Below are positions 1 to 9,062 of a DNA stretch of 64,000 nt, in pieces. The stretch lies in NCBI GenBank assembly GCA_016841425.1, contig JAENZE010000005.1, positions 124,001 to 188,000 of the forward strand, written 5' to 3'. Within the stretch, counting starts at the first letter, position 1; every line of letters begins with the position of its first letter. This DNA is from Syntrophomonas sp. Its GTDB lineage: Bacteria; Bacillota; Syntrophomonadia; Syntrophomonadales; Syntrophomonadaceae. A model generated the notes under the pieces. It had not been told where the DNA came from. It did not search any database and saw nothing but the letters and a program-made list of their open reading frames with translations. The translations under genes were made by a program, and so were the position numbers.

Positions 1-618
1 TCCCTCATAATAAAGAAGCGCATTTATTGCCGCAGCAGCTATTGGACTGCCACCTCTGCTTCCTCGGACGGTTATATAAGGATAATTCTTTTCTATGAGC
101 ATTTCCTTGGATTCTGCAGCTCCCACAAAACCTACCGGTGTTGCAATAATCAAGGCTGGACAGGCTATACCTCGGTCAATTAGATCAAGCAGTTCAAAAA
201 GCGCGGTAGGGGCGTTTCCTATAGCTACTACGGCTGCAGTAAGCTGGGAGCCCAATAAACGCATGGATGATGCAGCCCGGGTAATATTCCAGTCCCTGGC
301 TGCCTCCTGAACTTTAGGGTCGCCAATAGTGCAAATCACCTCTCCGCCGTATACAGCCAGTTTCTTTTTGTTTACTCCAGCCTTAAGCATGGTGACATCA
401 GTAAAAACATTAGCACCTTTTCTTAAGGCTTTTAAGCCATCAATAGCAGCTCCAGCCGAAAATTTTATCGACTTTACTATGGTAGGGTCACCTGTGGTGT
501 GGATGATTCTCTTAACAACATCTTTGTCCAGCGGATGATAGTCGTAACCCTGAATGAATTTTTCAATTATTTGCATGCTTTCGTTTTCGATTTTTTCCGG
601 CTGCCAGATTATTTCCAT
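1..618 (-). CDS. cbiC: Precorrin-8X methylmutase CbiC (3' end cut by window edge)
   Basis: CbiC (CobH in the aerobic pathway) moves the C-11 methyl group to C-12 in cobalt-precorrin-8, giving cobyrinate. The reading frame is open from an ATG at 618 to the window edge, so the C-terminus is missing; 206 codons are visible, which is most of a family member of about 210 residues. Visible family blocks are HTTGDP near residue 40, the GAAID stretch, and the GNAPTAL and TPVGFVGA segments that are typical of CbiC. Its start lies inside the end of cbiX (10-base overlap), so it is the last visible gene of the riboswitch-controlled operon. Function is assigned from the family and from its place among the other cbi genes. 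Confidence 0.93.
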   Translation of the reverse strand, partial: MEIIWQPEKIENESMQIIEKFIQGYDYHPLDKDVVKRIIHTTGDPTIVKSIKFSAGAAIDGLKALRKGANVFTDVTMLKAGVNKKKLAVYGGEVICTIGDPKVQEAARDWNITRAASSMRLLGSQLTAAVVAIGNAPTALFELLDLIDRGIACPALIIATPVGFVGAAESKEMLIEKNYPYITVRGSRGGSPIAAAAINALLYYEG

Positions 619-1007
619 AACTCACCTTCCTGCTTACTTGTAGCCACTTCACTGATTCGTTCCTGAATGAGCTTGATGATAGCTGGATCAGATCCCAAAT
701 ACCTGGCCATAACAAACTCCAGGTGGGGATAGTGATTTTTCTGTTTCTCCACTTCCTCGGGAATATCAATGCTTATGTGGTTCCCAGCTACCAGGAAAAT
801 GGGCATTATAATTATTCGCTTCACTCCCCGCTCACTCAACCTGTCGATTGCTTCTCTTAATCCTGGTTTAGACAAGGATAAAAAAGCTGCTTCATATATC
901 CCCTGCGGGTCCGCTTGTTGAACCATGGCAGCCATTTTCTTTATATCATCATTGCCTTGTTCTCTTCTGCTGCCATGTCCTAATAATATGACTCCTTCTT
1001 TCACCAT
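609..1007 (-). CDS. cbiX: Sirohydrochlorin cobaltochelatase, small CbiX type
   Basis: This short form of CbiX (132 residues) inserts Co2+ into sirohydrochlorin, the entry step of the cobalt-early B12 pathway. The GHGSR motif near the N-terminus carries the metal-binding His, and the block MPIFLVAGNH near residue 75 carries the second one. The length fits a single-domain CbiX(S) that works as a dimer, not the two-domain CbiK/CbiX(L). Two starts are possible: GTG at 1013 sits on top of the GGGGAGG ribosome-binding site, while ATG at 1007 is correctly spaced from it, so 1007 is chosen. It lies between cbiJ and cbiC. Confidence 0.92.
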   Translation of the reverse strand: MVKEGVILLGHGSRREQGNDDIKKMAAMVQQADPQGIYEAAFLSLSKPGLREAIDRLSERGVKRIIIMPIFLVAGNHISIDIPEEVEKQKNHYPHLEFVMARYLGSDPAIIKLIQERISEVATSKQEGELWK

Positions 1008-1025
1008 TAACACCTCCCCAACATA

Positions 1026-1805
1026 TTAAATCTTTAAGCAGTTAAACTTTGATATCCGCAAATATTCGAGTATCTCCTGGGGCGAATACATGACCGTGGT
1101 ATAATCCATATCAGGTAGGCCTAATACCAGAATGGGCAGGTCAAGCTCCAGGGCGGCTTCAATTTTGGTATCCAGGCCGCCGGCAACTCCGCTTTCTTTA
1201 CTTAAAATTAATCCTGCCTGGTAATACATAAATAGCTGTTGATTTAGATCTTTACTGAAGGGTCCTTTTAGGGCAACTATCTGCCTGGCATTTAAGCCCA
1301 ACTGCTCACATTTTCCAATCACTTCGGCGGTGGGTAATACCCTGACGATCAGCCTGGCTTTTTTTCTTTTTACCATAGGGAGAAGTATTGGCAAAGCTTT
1401 GCTGCCCAAGGTACTGAAGACTACCTGTCTATCCTCAATATGTTCTTCTATTTCTTCCAACTGTTTGATTCTGGTTACTAACGGATGCTTCGGAATTTCT
1501 ATAATTTTGCGTTCCAGCCGCAGGTAATCAATTTGCAGCTCCTCAGCTGCCTGCATAGCCAGTTTACTTATTCGAGAGGCAAAAGGATGAGTAGCATCAA
1601 TTAAAACAGAAACGTCTTTGGCCTTCACTAAAGCAATTAGACCTGCTTTATCCAGTTCGCCCCAAACTATCTCTTCATCAGTATCGGCAGTTATCAAATC
1701 AGCACCATAGGAACTGACAGTCGATGCTATTACTGGCCACCCTTCCCGCTTAAGAAGAGCAAACATTCGTCGTCCTTCATAGGTGCCGGCTAGCAGCAGA
1801 ATCAT
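1026..1805 (-). CDS. cbiJ: Cobalt-precorrin-6A reductase CbiJ
   Basis: CbiJ (CobK) is the NAD(P)H-dependent reductase of the macrocycle at the precorrin-6 stage. The 259 residues are the usual length. Family features are the N-terminal LLLAGTYEGRR nucleotide-binding start, the IDATHPFA block near residue 70, the LKGPFS segment near residue 185 and the KESGVAGG stretch near residue 204. The ATG overlaps the TGA of cbiH (ATGA), which suggests translational coupling. There is no sign of damage. Confidence 0.93.
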   Translation of the reverse strand: MILLLAGTYEGRRMFALLKREGWPVIASTVSSYGADLITADTDEEIVWGELDKAGLIALVKAKDVSVLIDATHPFASRISKLAMQAAEELQIDYLRLERKIIEIPKHPLVTRIKQLEEIEEHIEDRQVVFSTLGSKALPILLPMVKRKKARLIVRVLPTAEVIGKCEQLGLNARQIVALKGPFSKDLNQQLFMYYQAGLILSKESGVAGGLDTKIEAALELDLPILVLGLPDMDYTTVMYSPQEILEYLRISKFNCLKI

Positions 1806-2509
1806 ATCAGGTAACCACGGGGGGTAATCATCCTGCCATTATCCACTATGGTCTGTGAATTCCCCACTATCACTGTTGTCTGCATATCTATTACCTCCAC
1901 CGGCATATCTCTTAAGGTAGTAATCAATACCGTTTCACGGCCTCGTTCAGCCGCCTTTACAATACCTACCGGAGTCACTTCTTCTTTGTAGCGCAGGAGT
2001 ATTTGCCGCGCTATTTCCATTTGATTCGGCCTGCCCTGACTGCGGGGATTATATAGAACTACTATGAAATCAGCCTGCCCGGCGGCTTCCAAGCGCAATT
2101 GTATGGCCGCCCAGGAAGTAAGCAGGTCACTCAGGCTTATTACCGCAAAATCGTGCATCAGTGGTGCTCCCAACAAGGCTGCTGCCGTTGTGGCTGCTGT
2201 AACTCCGGGAACTATCTCCACCGGAATTTCACCCGCTGTTTGCATAACAAGGCCGGCCATTCCATACACTCCAGGGTCTCCACTGCTAACTACCACGACA
2301 TTCTTACCTCTGCGTGCTTCATCGACAGCTGCCCGGGCTCGCTCTATCTCTTTGCGCATTCCAGAACTAATAATCTCCTGCTCGGTGATCAAATCCTCAA
2401 TAAAGGTCAGGTAAGTCTTATAGGCAATGATTAGATCTGCTTCTTGTATAGCTTTTAAGGCCCGGGGAGTCAGGAGATCTCTTTTACCCGGTCCCAGTCC
2501 CACCACCAC
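1802..2509 (-). CDS. cbiH: Cobalt-precorrin-3B C17-methyltransferase CbiH
   Basis: CbiH (CobJ) uses SAM to methylate C-17 with ring contraction. It is a class III tetrapyrrole methyltransferase: VVGLGPG at the N-terminus, SSGDPGVYGMAG near residue 75, EIVPGVTAA near residue 100 and VVLYNPRS near residue 150. The open frame reaches a TTG at 2608, but the first 32 codons of that version are unlike the family and lie wholly inside cbiG. A run of three GTG codons at 2509-2501, just after GGAAAGG, puts the start directly before the glycine-rich motif; 2509 is chosen, with 2506 and 2503 also possible. It then overlaps cbiG by 40 bases. Confidence 0.9.
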   Translation of the reverse strand: MVVGLGPGKRDLLTPRALKAIQEADLIIAYKTYLTFIEDLITEQEIISSGMRKEIERARAAVDEARRGKNVVVVSSGDPGVYGMAGLVMQTAGEIPVEIVPGVTAATTAAALLGAPLMHDFAVISLSDLLTSWAAIQLRLEAAGQADFIVVLYNPRSQGRPNQMEIARQILLRYKEEVTPVGIVKAAERGRETVLITTLRDMPVEVIDMQTTVIVGNSQTIVDNGRMITPRGYLI

Positions 2510-3576
2510 GACCTTTCCATAGCTACACTTATGCTTACCGGTCCTATCTTTTGTTTGGGTACCAGAGTCATCCCCAGATTGGCCCCCAGACGTGCTGCAG
2601 GTTCGCAAACCCCACCAACTCCTATCTTATCTCGCACCCATGAGGACGGCTCAAATGTTCCATCCAGGACAGCGATTTCTTTATTCGAAAAGGTTATTAA
2701 AGGTAATTTATTTTTCTCAGCCAGTTCTTTAATCGCCTTCTCTTCAGCCTTTAAATCAATAGTAGCCAGGCACTTCACACAGTTTCTATCCAGAGAAAAC
2801 TTATGTATAACTTCATTTATGGCCTGTTCAAGTGCTGCCAGGGAAATGTCTTTCCGACACCCTATCCCGATTACCAGATTCCTGGGACGGAGCTGAATTA
2901 ACTCCGAATCCCTCAAATCATACTGTTTCCAACTAATTATTACCGCCGGCTGAGAAAAACCAGACGCCTGCTCGTCTCCCAGTTCAGGCCATTCCTGCCA
3001 GGTAAATCCCTCCTTGATACCGGGAACTAAAGGCCAGGGACTATAGATATTCACCGCACAATCTTCTGCCAGAGCGCGATTGATACCTTTCAAACTACTA
3101 AACGGGTCTAATACCGCATCTATTTCCATGGCTAAAAGATCTACCGCTCTTTTATTTGCGACATCCGTTGCAGTTGTGATTACCGCCCTGCCGCCTGTTT
3201 TTGAGGCAAGTTCTTCTGCCAGACGGTTGGCCCCTCCAATGTGTCCAGATAGTAAGCTAATTACATGATTTCCTTCTTCATCCATAACCACAACTGCCGG
3301 ATCACTGTGCTTGGATACTATTAATGAAGCCAGACTCCTGACTACTATACCGGCCGCCATAATGCATATAAGCTGGGATGAGTTTTCGAAGGCTTCCCGA
3401 AAGGTCTCCTGCCAGTCTTTAAAATAAGTGACTGATTTTGCTGAACAGGAGCACTTTAACCGCAGGGGTATGTATAGCCTGCATCCTTCCATATCTTTGC
3501 CTAATCTTATAGCCAGCTCAGCTCCTCGGCCAGTTAAACAGAGAATAGATACTTTCCGTTTAACTCCGGTATTCAT
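2470..3576 (-). CDS. cbiG: Cobalt-precorrin-5A hydrolase CbiG
   Basis: CbiG opens the delta-lactone of cobalt-precorrin-5A and releases acetaldehyde, a step specific to the anaerobic pathway. The N-terminal half contains CIMAAGIVVRSLA and the LLSGHIGGAN block typical of CbiG. The C-terminal half holds GIGCRKDIS and the GVGGVCEPAA segment near the end, so all three parts of a full-length protein are present (368 residues from this start). The frame stays open to 3630, but ATG 3576 is preceded by GAGGAC at a good distance and avoids a long overlap with cbiF, so it is preferred. The gene overlaps cbiF by 17 bases and cbiH by about 40. Confidence 0.92.
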   Translation of the reverse strand: MNTGVKRKVSILCLTGRGAELAIRLGKDMEGCRLYIPLRLKCSCSAKSVTYFKDWQETFREAFENSSQLICIMAAGIVVRSLASLIVSKHSDPAVVVMDEEGNHVISLLSGHIGGANRLAEELASKTGGRAVITTATDVANKRAVDLLAMEIDAVLDPFSSLKGINRALAEDCAVNIYSPWPLVPGIKEGFTWQEWPELGDEQASGFSQPAVIISWKQYDLRDSELIQLRPRNLVIGIGCRKDISLAALEQAINEVIHKFSLDRNCVKCLATIDLKAEEKAIKELAEKNKLPLITFSNKEIAVLDGTFEPSSWVRDKIGVGGVCEPAARLGANLGMTLVPKQKIGPVSISVAMERSWWWDWDRVKEIS

Positions 3577-4300
3577 GACTGAAGTCCTCATCATAAAGTC
3601 TTGATTTTCCCGTATCCCGAAGAAAATCACCCACCAGTATCAAGGCCGTCTTTTTAATCCCTGCATCCTCAGTCAGCTTGACTATCTCTTGCAGCTGACC
3701 CTGAATAATCTGTTCCTCGGGCCAGGACGCCTTTTCTACTACCGCCGCATAAGTATCCGGGGGGTATTGTTCCAGAAGTTCCTCTGCCACTTTACCTATC
3801 ATGCCAGCGGAGAGAAAGATAGCCATAGAAGCACCATGGGCCGCCAAACTGCTGAGTCTTTCACTTCCCGGCACCGGGGTTCGTCCCTCCAGGCGAGTAA
3901 TAATTAAGGTCTGGCTCCCCTCCGGTATGGTGTACTGCCTTTTCAGGCTGGCAGCAGCAGCCAGAAAAGAACTTACTCCCGGTACGATACTGTAGGGAAT
4001 ATCGTTTTTCTCTAATATATCCATTTGCTCGCCTATAGCCCCATAGAGACTGGGATCACCGGTATGAAGCCTTACTACCTTTTCACCCTGCTTGTAGGCT
4101 GCTGCCAATAAGTCTGTGATCTCCTGAAGGTTCAAGGACGCACTATCTATACATCTGCTATCATCTTTACAGTGCTCCAGTATCTTCTGGTTTATTAATG
4201 ATCCGGTGTAAATAATTAGATCCGCTTCGCTTATTAATCTATAGCCTTTTAAAGTAATTAGCTCTGGATCTCCCGGGCCTGCTCCAACAAAATATATCAC
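3560..4300 (-). CDS. cbiF: Cobalt-precorrin-4 C11-methyltransferase CbiF
   Basis: CbiF (CobM) is a SAM-dependent methyltransferase that methylates C-11. Motifs are YFVGAGPGDPELIT at the N-terminus, LHTGDPSLYGAI near residue 78, SIVPGVSSFLAA near residue 105 and TRLEGRTPVP near residue 137. The start is GTG at 4300: it follows GAGAGGAGG at the right distance and overlaps the TAG of cbiL (TAGTG). The longer open frame to 4354 adds 18 residues that are not part of the family. Length is 246 residues, normal for CbiF. Confidence 0.94.
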   Translation of the reverse strand: MIYFVGAGPGDPELITLKGYRLISEADLIIYTGSLINQKILEHCKDDSRCIDSASLNLQEITDLLAAAYKQGEKVVRLHTGDPSLYGAIGEQMDILEKNDIPYSIVPGVSSFLAAAASLKRQYTIPEGSQTLIITRLEGRTPVPGSERLSSLAAHGASMAIFLSAGMIGKVAEELLEQYPPDTYAAVVEKASWPEEQIIQGQLQEIVKLTEDAGIKKTALILVGDFLRDTGKSRLYDEDFSHEYRS

Positions 4301-5022
4301 TATGCATCCTCCTCTCGCTTTTTCTTTACCAGCACGGTGGAAAGATAATCCCATTCCCTGCTGCTGACCGCACTTAAATCAGTGGTATAGAATCCATCTG
4401 CAAACCCACAACGAGTAGCAAAAATCACCTTATCCAAGTCCGGTCTGTCTTCTACAATCTCTCTTATTTTCTCAATATTTTTTCCTGCTTTAAGCAGGAC
4501 AACGTTATCAAAGCTGTCAATCAAGTGAGCTAACTTTTCTTTTTCACCTAGAGCCGGCATAATAATCAGACTTTCTTCTCCTTCCGCCAGGGGCTCTTTT
4601 AACCAGGCAGATATGGAATTAACCGCACTAACTCCTGGTATTATCTCAATATCTGCATCTGGATCGATCTCTTGGATGTTGCGGGCCAGGTAGCTGAAAG
4701 TGCTGTACAAGCCTGGATCACCCAGGGTAATAAAGGCTCCATCCTGTCCTTTTTCCAAGGCCTGGACTATTATCCGAGCGGCCTCCCGCCAGTGCCTTTT
4801 CAAATCTTCTCGTTCTTGTATCATTGGCAGATGCAGATCAACCACCTGCCAATTCTTAGCGCTTATGTCAGCAACTATGGACAAAGCTAAACTTCGTTTA
4901 GCCAGGTTAGACTTGGGAACAAAAAGAATATCCACTTCTTCAAGTATTCTTTTTGCTTTTAGGGTAAGCAGCTCAGGATCCCCTGATCCCACTCCTACCC
5001 CATATAATTTACCTTGGGGCAT
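4300..5022 (-). CDS. cbiL: Cobalt-precorrin-2 C20-methyltransferase CbiL
   Basis: CbiL (CobI) adds the C-20 methyl group to cobalt-factor II or precorrin-2 using SAM. The N-terminus reads LYGVGVGSGDPELLTLKA, the class III methyltransferase signature; TLGDPGLYSTFSYL lies near residue 98 and EIIPGVSAVNS near residue 125. The ATG at 5022 is preceded by GGGGGGAG and overlaps the stop of cbiT (TAATG); the open frame extends to 5079 but only into cbiT. Length is 240 residues. Confidence 0.94.
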   Translation of the reverse strand: MPQGKLYGVGVGSGDPELLTLKAKRILEEVDILFVPKSNLAKRSLALSIVADISAKNWQVVDLHLPMIQEREDLKRHWREAARIIVQALEKGQDGAFITLGDPGLYSTFSYLARNIQEIDPDADIEIIPGVSAVNSISAWLKEPLAEGEESLIIMPALGEKEKLAHLIDSFDNVVLLKAGKNIEKIREIVEDRPDLDKVIFATRCGFADGFYTTDLSAVSSREWDYLSTVLVKKKREEDA

Positions 5023-5618
5023 TACATCTCCCCCCTTTTCTGGGCAGTAATTATCGTTACCGGATTGCGGGCCTGCCACAGATAGCTGCTGCCCTTTTGA
5101 ACTGTGAAAGCAATATTGGCCTGAACAGCTTCAACTTCGTACCCCCGGTTGTTGAAAAATTCAAAAGCATAAGGGCTGGTTTTAAGGCTTACTGAATTGA
5201 TGACTATGATTCCAGCAGATTTTAACTTTTGATCACAAGAAGCCAGAATATCCTTAATCTTTCCTCCGCTTCCTCCTATGAAAATTCGGTCTGCTGGCGG
5301 TAATTTATCTAAACAATCAGGGGCTTCCCCCTCCACTACTTCAATGTCTACCCTGAAATCATGCAGGTTTTGTTTAATGATTTGTACTGCCCGGGAATTC
5401 TTTTCAATTGCCAGTACCTTTCCCTCAGGCATCAACAGTTTGCATTCTATCGCTACCGAGCCGGTGCCTGCTCCTACGTCATAGACTACCGCATCAGGGA
5501 AAACCCTGAGCCTGGCCAGCGATAATACCCTTATCTCACTCTTGGTCATGGGTATACCTGCCTCCCGGTTAAACAGTTCATCAGGAATTCCTGGTGTTAC
5601 ATACTTCCATTTACTCAT
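5022..5618 (-). CDS. cbiT: Cobalt-precorrin-6B C15-methyltransferase (decarboxylating) CbiT
   Basis: CbiT methylates C-15 and decarboxylates the C-12 acetate chain; with CbiE (C-5 methylation) it does the work of the fused CobL of aerobes. It has a Rossmann-type SAM site, VYDVGAGTGSVAIEC near residue 43, and the family N-terminus GIPDELF followed by PMTKSEIR. IFIGGSGG lies near residue 112. Length (198 residues) is normal for the stand-alone protein. It overlaps cbiE by 8 bases. Confidence 0.94.
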   Translation of the reverse strand: MSKWKYVTPGIPDELFNREAGIPMTKSEIRVLSLARLRVFPDAVVYDVGAGTGSVAIECKLLMPEGKVLAIEKNSRAVQIIKQNLHDFRVDIEVVEGEAPDCLDKLPPADRIFIGGSGGKIKDILASCDQKLKSAGIIVINSVSLKTSPYAFEFFNNRGYEVEAVQANIAFTVQKGSSYLWQARNPVTIITAQKRGEM

Positions 5619-6240
5619 TGAAAATCACCATAATGCTGTTGCTCAGATCCCGGTTATCACAAGCCAGTGACTTCAAGCTAAGATATTCAACTGTTTCTTC
5701 GTCATAAGACAGATCTTTGCCAATGGCAACTTTGAAGTCTGGCAAATCCTTGGCCAGCAAATGACTGGCAATTTTTTGTGGTGTCCATGGGGTGCCAGTT
5801 AATAGAGCAGTAAGCGGGGAATGACGTATAACTTCTGCTCCCATATCCATGCACCGTCCATGCATACTTAAAATTTGCGCTTCCACCCAGGGTCTTTTTA
5901 ACCGGGCAAACATTAACTGCAGGGAACTGACCCCGGGGATAAACTCCAGAACCTCTTTATCCATATGTTTGAGCAGGTAATCAGCAAAACTAAATATCCC
6001 TGTATCACCCGATACCAACACTACTATTCTATTGTTAAACCTTTCCTTTTCAAGATAGGAAACAATCCCCGCTAAATCACGATTTATTATGACCCGGGCA
6101 TGCTTCCTTTGAGCAAATATGTCCAGCAGTCTTTCTCCCCCTACCAGGACCTCTGCATCCTGGATAGTCTGCAGAGCCAGCGGAGTAATATAAGCCGGGT
6201 TTCCCGGCCCCGTTCCCACAACTCGTATTATTCCAGTCAT
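5611..6240 (-). CDS. cbiE: Cobalt-precorrin-7 C5-methyltransferase CbiE
   Basis: CbiE is the C-5 methyltransferase that partners CbiT. Motifs: IRVVGTGPGNPAYITP at the N-terminus, LVSGDTGIFSFA near residue 75 and EFIPGVSSLQLMFAR near residue 98. The chosen ATG (6240) overlaps the TGA of cbiD (ATGA) and follows GGGAGG; the open frame continues to 6255 without a better signal. 209 residues. CbiE and CbiT are separate but adjacent and overlapping, a common arrangement in anaerobes. Confidence 0.94.
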   Translation of the reverse strand: MTGIIRVVGTGPGNPAYITPLALQTIQDAEVLVGGERLLDIFAQRKHARVIINRDLAGIVSYLEKERFNNRIVVLVSGDTGIFSFADYLLKHMDKEVLEFIPGVSSLQLMFARLKRPWVEAQILSMHGRCMDMGAEVIRHSPLTALLTGTPWTPQKIASHLLAKDLPDFKVAIGKDLSYDEETVEYLSLKSLACDNRDLSNSIMVIFNE

Positions 6241-7343
6241 TGTTTTTCCTCCCATAACTTCAGCCCTTGGTCATCATAAGCAATAATTTCACCTTTAAGC
6301 GAATACATGATAGTGCCCACGATTGTACCCGGTGGAAGCAGTTCGCGGCATCTCCTGCTGCTCCAGTCTGCGATTGAATAGTAAGCTCCTTCAAGTTTAT
6401 ATGCTCTGATAAGCTGCAGCGAAGCTTCCATGGTATTGAGTCTCATAATTTCTTTTATAACTTCGGGTGCAGCTCCCAACATAGCCGCGTGAGCAGCCAG
6501 GGTTTCCCGCCTGCCATCGGCAATTCTACTGTGGGTATTATAAATTCCAGCAGCTACTTTGATGATTTTCCCTATATGCCCTAAGAGGATAATCTTATCT
6601 ATCGGCCTTTCCCCACACTCTCTCAGCATATCGCCAATGAAATTACTGGTCTGTATTATAGCTGCTTCAGGAAAACCCATTTCTCTAGCTTTTCTAGCCC
6701 CCATCTCCCCGGGGGTTAAGATAACCAACCGCTGTTCCATAGCAACTGCTTGATCAAGCTGAGGTATGAGTGAATCAAGATAACCCTCATCTGACATGGG
6801 ACGTACAATACCCGAGGTGCCTAGAATAGAAATACCTCCGATTATACCCAGACGGGGATTAAGAGTTTTAAGGGCTGCCTTTTGGCCCTCAGGAACAGAA
6901 ATAGTAACTTCGGCACCTTTACCCTCTGGAAGCAATTTTTTAGCCATAGAAAGGATCATTTTCCTGGGCCCAGGATTTATAGCCGCTTCGCCTACACCTA
7001 CTGCCAGGCCAGGCCGGGTAATCTTTCCTACTCCACAGCCTCCTTTAATAATAATATCTGGGCCATCATTTAGCTCTGCCGTAGACAGGATGCTTAATCC
7101 ATGTGTAACATCCGGATCATCGCCGGCATCTTTTATTACTTCGGCCACTGCCTTCCCATCGGCAAGAATAACTGCCTTAATGGGTATTAGGATTTTGTCA
7201 TTATGGGGCAGATCGACTTCAACTTGTTCTATAATGTATCCTGTTATTAATCTATAGAGTGCTGCATAAGTGGCAGCTGCTGCACATGTGCCAGTTGTAT
7301 AGCCAGACTTCAAATGCTTCCTGGATAAAGCCGGCTGTTTCAT
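6237..7343 (-). CDS. cbiD: Cobalt-precorrin-5B C1-methyltransferase CbiD
   Basis: CbiD methylates C-1 in the anaerobic pathway and is not related to the class III methyltransferases around it. The N-terminal KSGYTTGTCAAAA motif (near residue 12) is diagnostic, and GGCGVGKITRPGLAVGVG near residue 100 and LGTSGIVRPMS near residue 174 are also typical. Length of 368 residues is normal. It starts within the end of cbiA (4-base overlap) and ends within the start of cbiE. Confidence 0.95.
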   Translation of the reverse strand: MKQPALSRKHLKSGYTTGTCAAAATYAALYRLITGYIIEQVEVDLPHNDKILIPIKAVILADGKAVAEVIKDAGDDPDVTHGLSILSTAELNDGPDIIIKGGCGVGKITRPGLAVGVGEAAINPGPRKMILSMAKKLLPEGKGAEVTISVPEGQKAALKTLNPRLGIIGGISILGTSGIVRPMSDEGYLDSLIPQLDQAVAMEQRLVILTPGEMGARKAREMGFPEAAIIQTSNFIGDMLRECGERPIDKIILLGHIGKIIKVAAGIYNTHSRIADGRRETLAAHAAMLGAAPEVIKEIMRLNTMEASLQLIRAYKLEGAYYSIADWSSRRCRELLPPGTIVGTIMYSLKGEIIAYDDQGLKLWEEKQ

Positions 7344-8737
7344 AGGCCAACCTCCTTAAATGACAGCGTTTTACTCTTTTCCAATTTGTATTTTTCGCAT
7401 GCTTGAATCAGGTGACGAGCCACACCTGGATTCGAACGCAGATGAAGGTGAACATAGGAAGCTGCTAGATTTCCTTCCGCATAACCGTCTTGACGAAAGT
7501 CTTTCCCTTTGCCTCCAGTAAGTGTAAAAGCCGAACTATCTTCAACACCGTTCATGATAGAATAATGAAATTCATGCCCCCGCAAAACATCATTCTGTTC
7601 TGCAATAATTGATTTTCTGACAGCCCTGGCCTGAACATAGCCTAGAGCAGCCAATGTTTCAGACATTTTAACCTGACCGGGAATAATACCTACCCCGAAG
7701 TATGTTTCCTCGTAAAAATCCGAGATTTTATCATTAAGGTACATAAAGCCCCCGCATTCAGCCCAAATGGGCATACCATTCCTATATGCTTTTCGTATGC
7801 TCTCCTTCATGGATACGTTTTGACTTAAACCAGGCAGAAACATTTCTGGAAAACCTCCCCCGATATATAAACCATGTACCTCCGGTATTTTCTGGTCATG
7901 CAAAGGACTGAAAAAATGGATTTCTGCGCCCAATTCCTCCAAATAATCAAAATTATCCTGATAGTAGAAACTTAAGGTTTCATCTCTGGCTACTCCGATC
8001 CTGATTTCTGTTGGGGTATTTTGTTCCTCAAATTCGGGTTCTGTAATTTGAATTTTCACCGCCATCTTAATCAGCTGTGCTACATCGATTTCCTGTTCAA
8101 TTAAGTCTGCCATTTTAGATATCATCTGATCCAGCTGATCATTCTCCTCACCTGGTAAAAGGCCGAGATGCCGTGAAGGCATCTGGATATCTTTCTTCTT
8201 AGGCAGACATCCCAGAACCTTTACACCCAATTCATCTTCCAGTTCCGTTTTCAGAACAGTTTTATAGTAATCGCTGCTGGCATAATTGAATATGACCCCC
8301 TTTAAGTTAAGCTGTGGTTCATACTCCAGAAAGCCTTTCACCAATGCCAGACAGCTGCGAGCCATTCCCCTCACATCAACTACCAGGATGACTGGCAGGT
8401 TGAGAATCAAGGCTACATGAGCACTGCTCCCTACTATTCCGCAATCTTTTTTTCCATCATAAAGTCCCATAACACCCTCTATGACTGAAATGTCAGCTTT
8501 CCTTGCGTTCTTATAAAAAACTGTTTTGACTACCTCCTCTGTGCCCATCCAGCTATCAAGGTTGTGCGATTTTCTTCCACAGGCTGCAAAATGCAGACCC
8601 GGATCAATATAATCTGGCCCTACTTTAAATGGCTGCACTGCCAATCCTTTTCTCAACAAGGCAGCCATGATTCCCAGCGAAACAGTAGTCTTACCTGCGC
8701 CACTGTGAACAGCTGCAATCATCAAACCCTTAGTCAT
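7340..8737 (-). CDS. cbiA: Cobyrinate a,c-diamide synthase CbiA
   Basis: CbiA (CobB) amidates the a and c side chains of cobyrinate using ATP and glutamine. The N-terminal domain has the P-loop AVHSGAGKTTVSLG (residue 8 on) and VEGVMGLYDG near residue 95. The C-terminal class I glutamine amidotransferase-like domain has YIGGGFPEMF near residue 290 and WAECGGFMYL near residue 325 with the nucleophile Cys, and the HEFHYS block near residue 385. ATG 8737 follows GTGAGG; the open frame runs 27 bases further upstream. It is the first gene after the riboswitch and terminator, 465 residues, full length. Confidence 0.95.
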   Translation of the reverse strand: MTKGLMIAAVHSGAGKTTVSLGIMAALLRKGLAVQPFKVGPDYIDPGLHFAACGRKSHNLDSWMGTEEVVKTVFYKNARKADISVIEGVMGLYDGKKDCGIVGSSAHVALILNLPVILVVDVRGMARSCLALVKGFLEYEPQLNLKGVIFNYASSDYYKTVLKTELEDELGVKVLGCLPKKKDIQMPSRHLGLLPGEENDQLDQMISKMADLIEQEIDVAQLIKMAVKIQITEPEFEEQNTPTEIRIGVARDETLSFYYQDNFDYLEELGAEIHFFSPLHDQKIPEVHGLYIGGGFPEMFLPGLSQNVSMKESIRKAYRNGMPIWAECGGFMYLNDKISDFYEETYFGVGIIPGQVKMSETLAALGYVQARAVRKSIIAEQNDVLRGHEFHYSIMNGVEDSSAFTLTGGKGKDFRQDGYAEGNLAASYVHLHLRSNPGVARHLIQACEKYKLEKSKTLSFKEVGL

Positions 8738-8779
8738 TATCCTCACTTCCCCATAGAAGATCAAAATGTGTTTTCAACT

Positions 8780-8814
8780 AAAAAAAATTTCACCCTCAAC
8801 AAAAGGGTGAAATT
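8780..8814 (-). terminator. Intrinsic terminator between cobalamin riboswitch and cbiA
   Basis: Read on the minus strand, TTTCACCCT and AGGGTGAAA form a perfect 9-bp stem with a 7-base loop, followed at once by eight T. It sits 43 bases before the cbiA start and downstream of the B12 box, so it is most likely the expression platform of the riboswitch: cobalamin binding would favour this terminator and stop the operon. Confidence 0.9.
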
Positions 8815-8864
8815 GTTTTGTTATCATAACAAATCACGAACTACCTTTCCTCGAAGTGTTCCAT

Positions 8865-9030
8865 GCACAAGTTGGACAGGTCTCCTGGCTCGCATATCAT
8901 CCTCCCCTTAACCCCTTCCCGATTGCTCAGTGGTAACGCTAAGGTTTGTATCTGCTCACAGTGGCGGGACCGCTCAGGATTTTAACCTGATTCCCTATTA
9001 AGCCCTTAATGGCATCCAACCTGATACTAT
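8865..9030 (-). ncRNA. Cobalamin (AdoCbl-type) riboswitch aptamer
   Basis: Minus-strand landmarks in order: the 5' segment with GGTTGGATGCCA, AATAGGGAATCAGGTTAAAA, ATCCTGAGCGG, then CCCGCCACTGTGAGC, and finally the B12 box GCCAGGAGACCTGTC at about 8876-8890. These match the conserved core of the cobalamin riboswitch. Together with the terminator at 8780-8814 it should control the whole cbiA-cbiC operon by transcription attenuation. The ends of the aptamer are approximate. Confidence 0.95.
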
Positions 9031-9062
9031 TCTGTTATAAACGACTAAGTTAACGTAGTAAT

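Noticed and set aside
2064-2434. Two long plus-strand open frames opposite cbiH
   Set aside because: They are antisense shadows of cbiH, with no ribosome-binding site and no family features.
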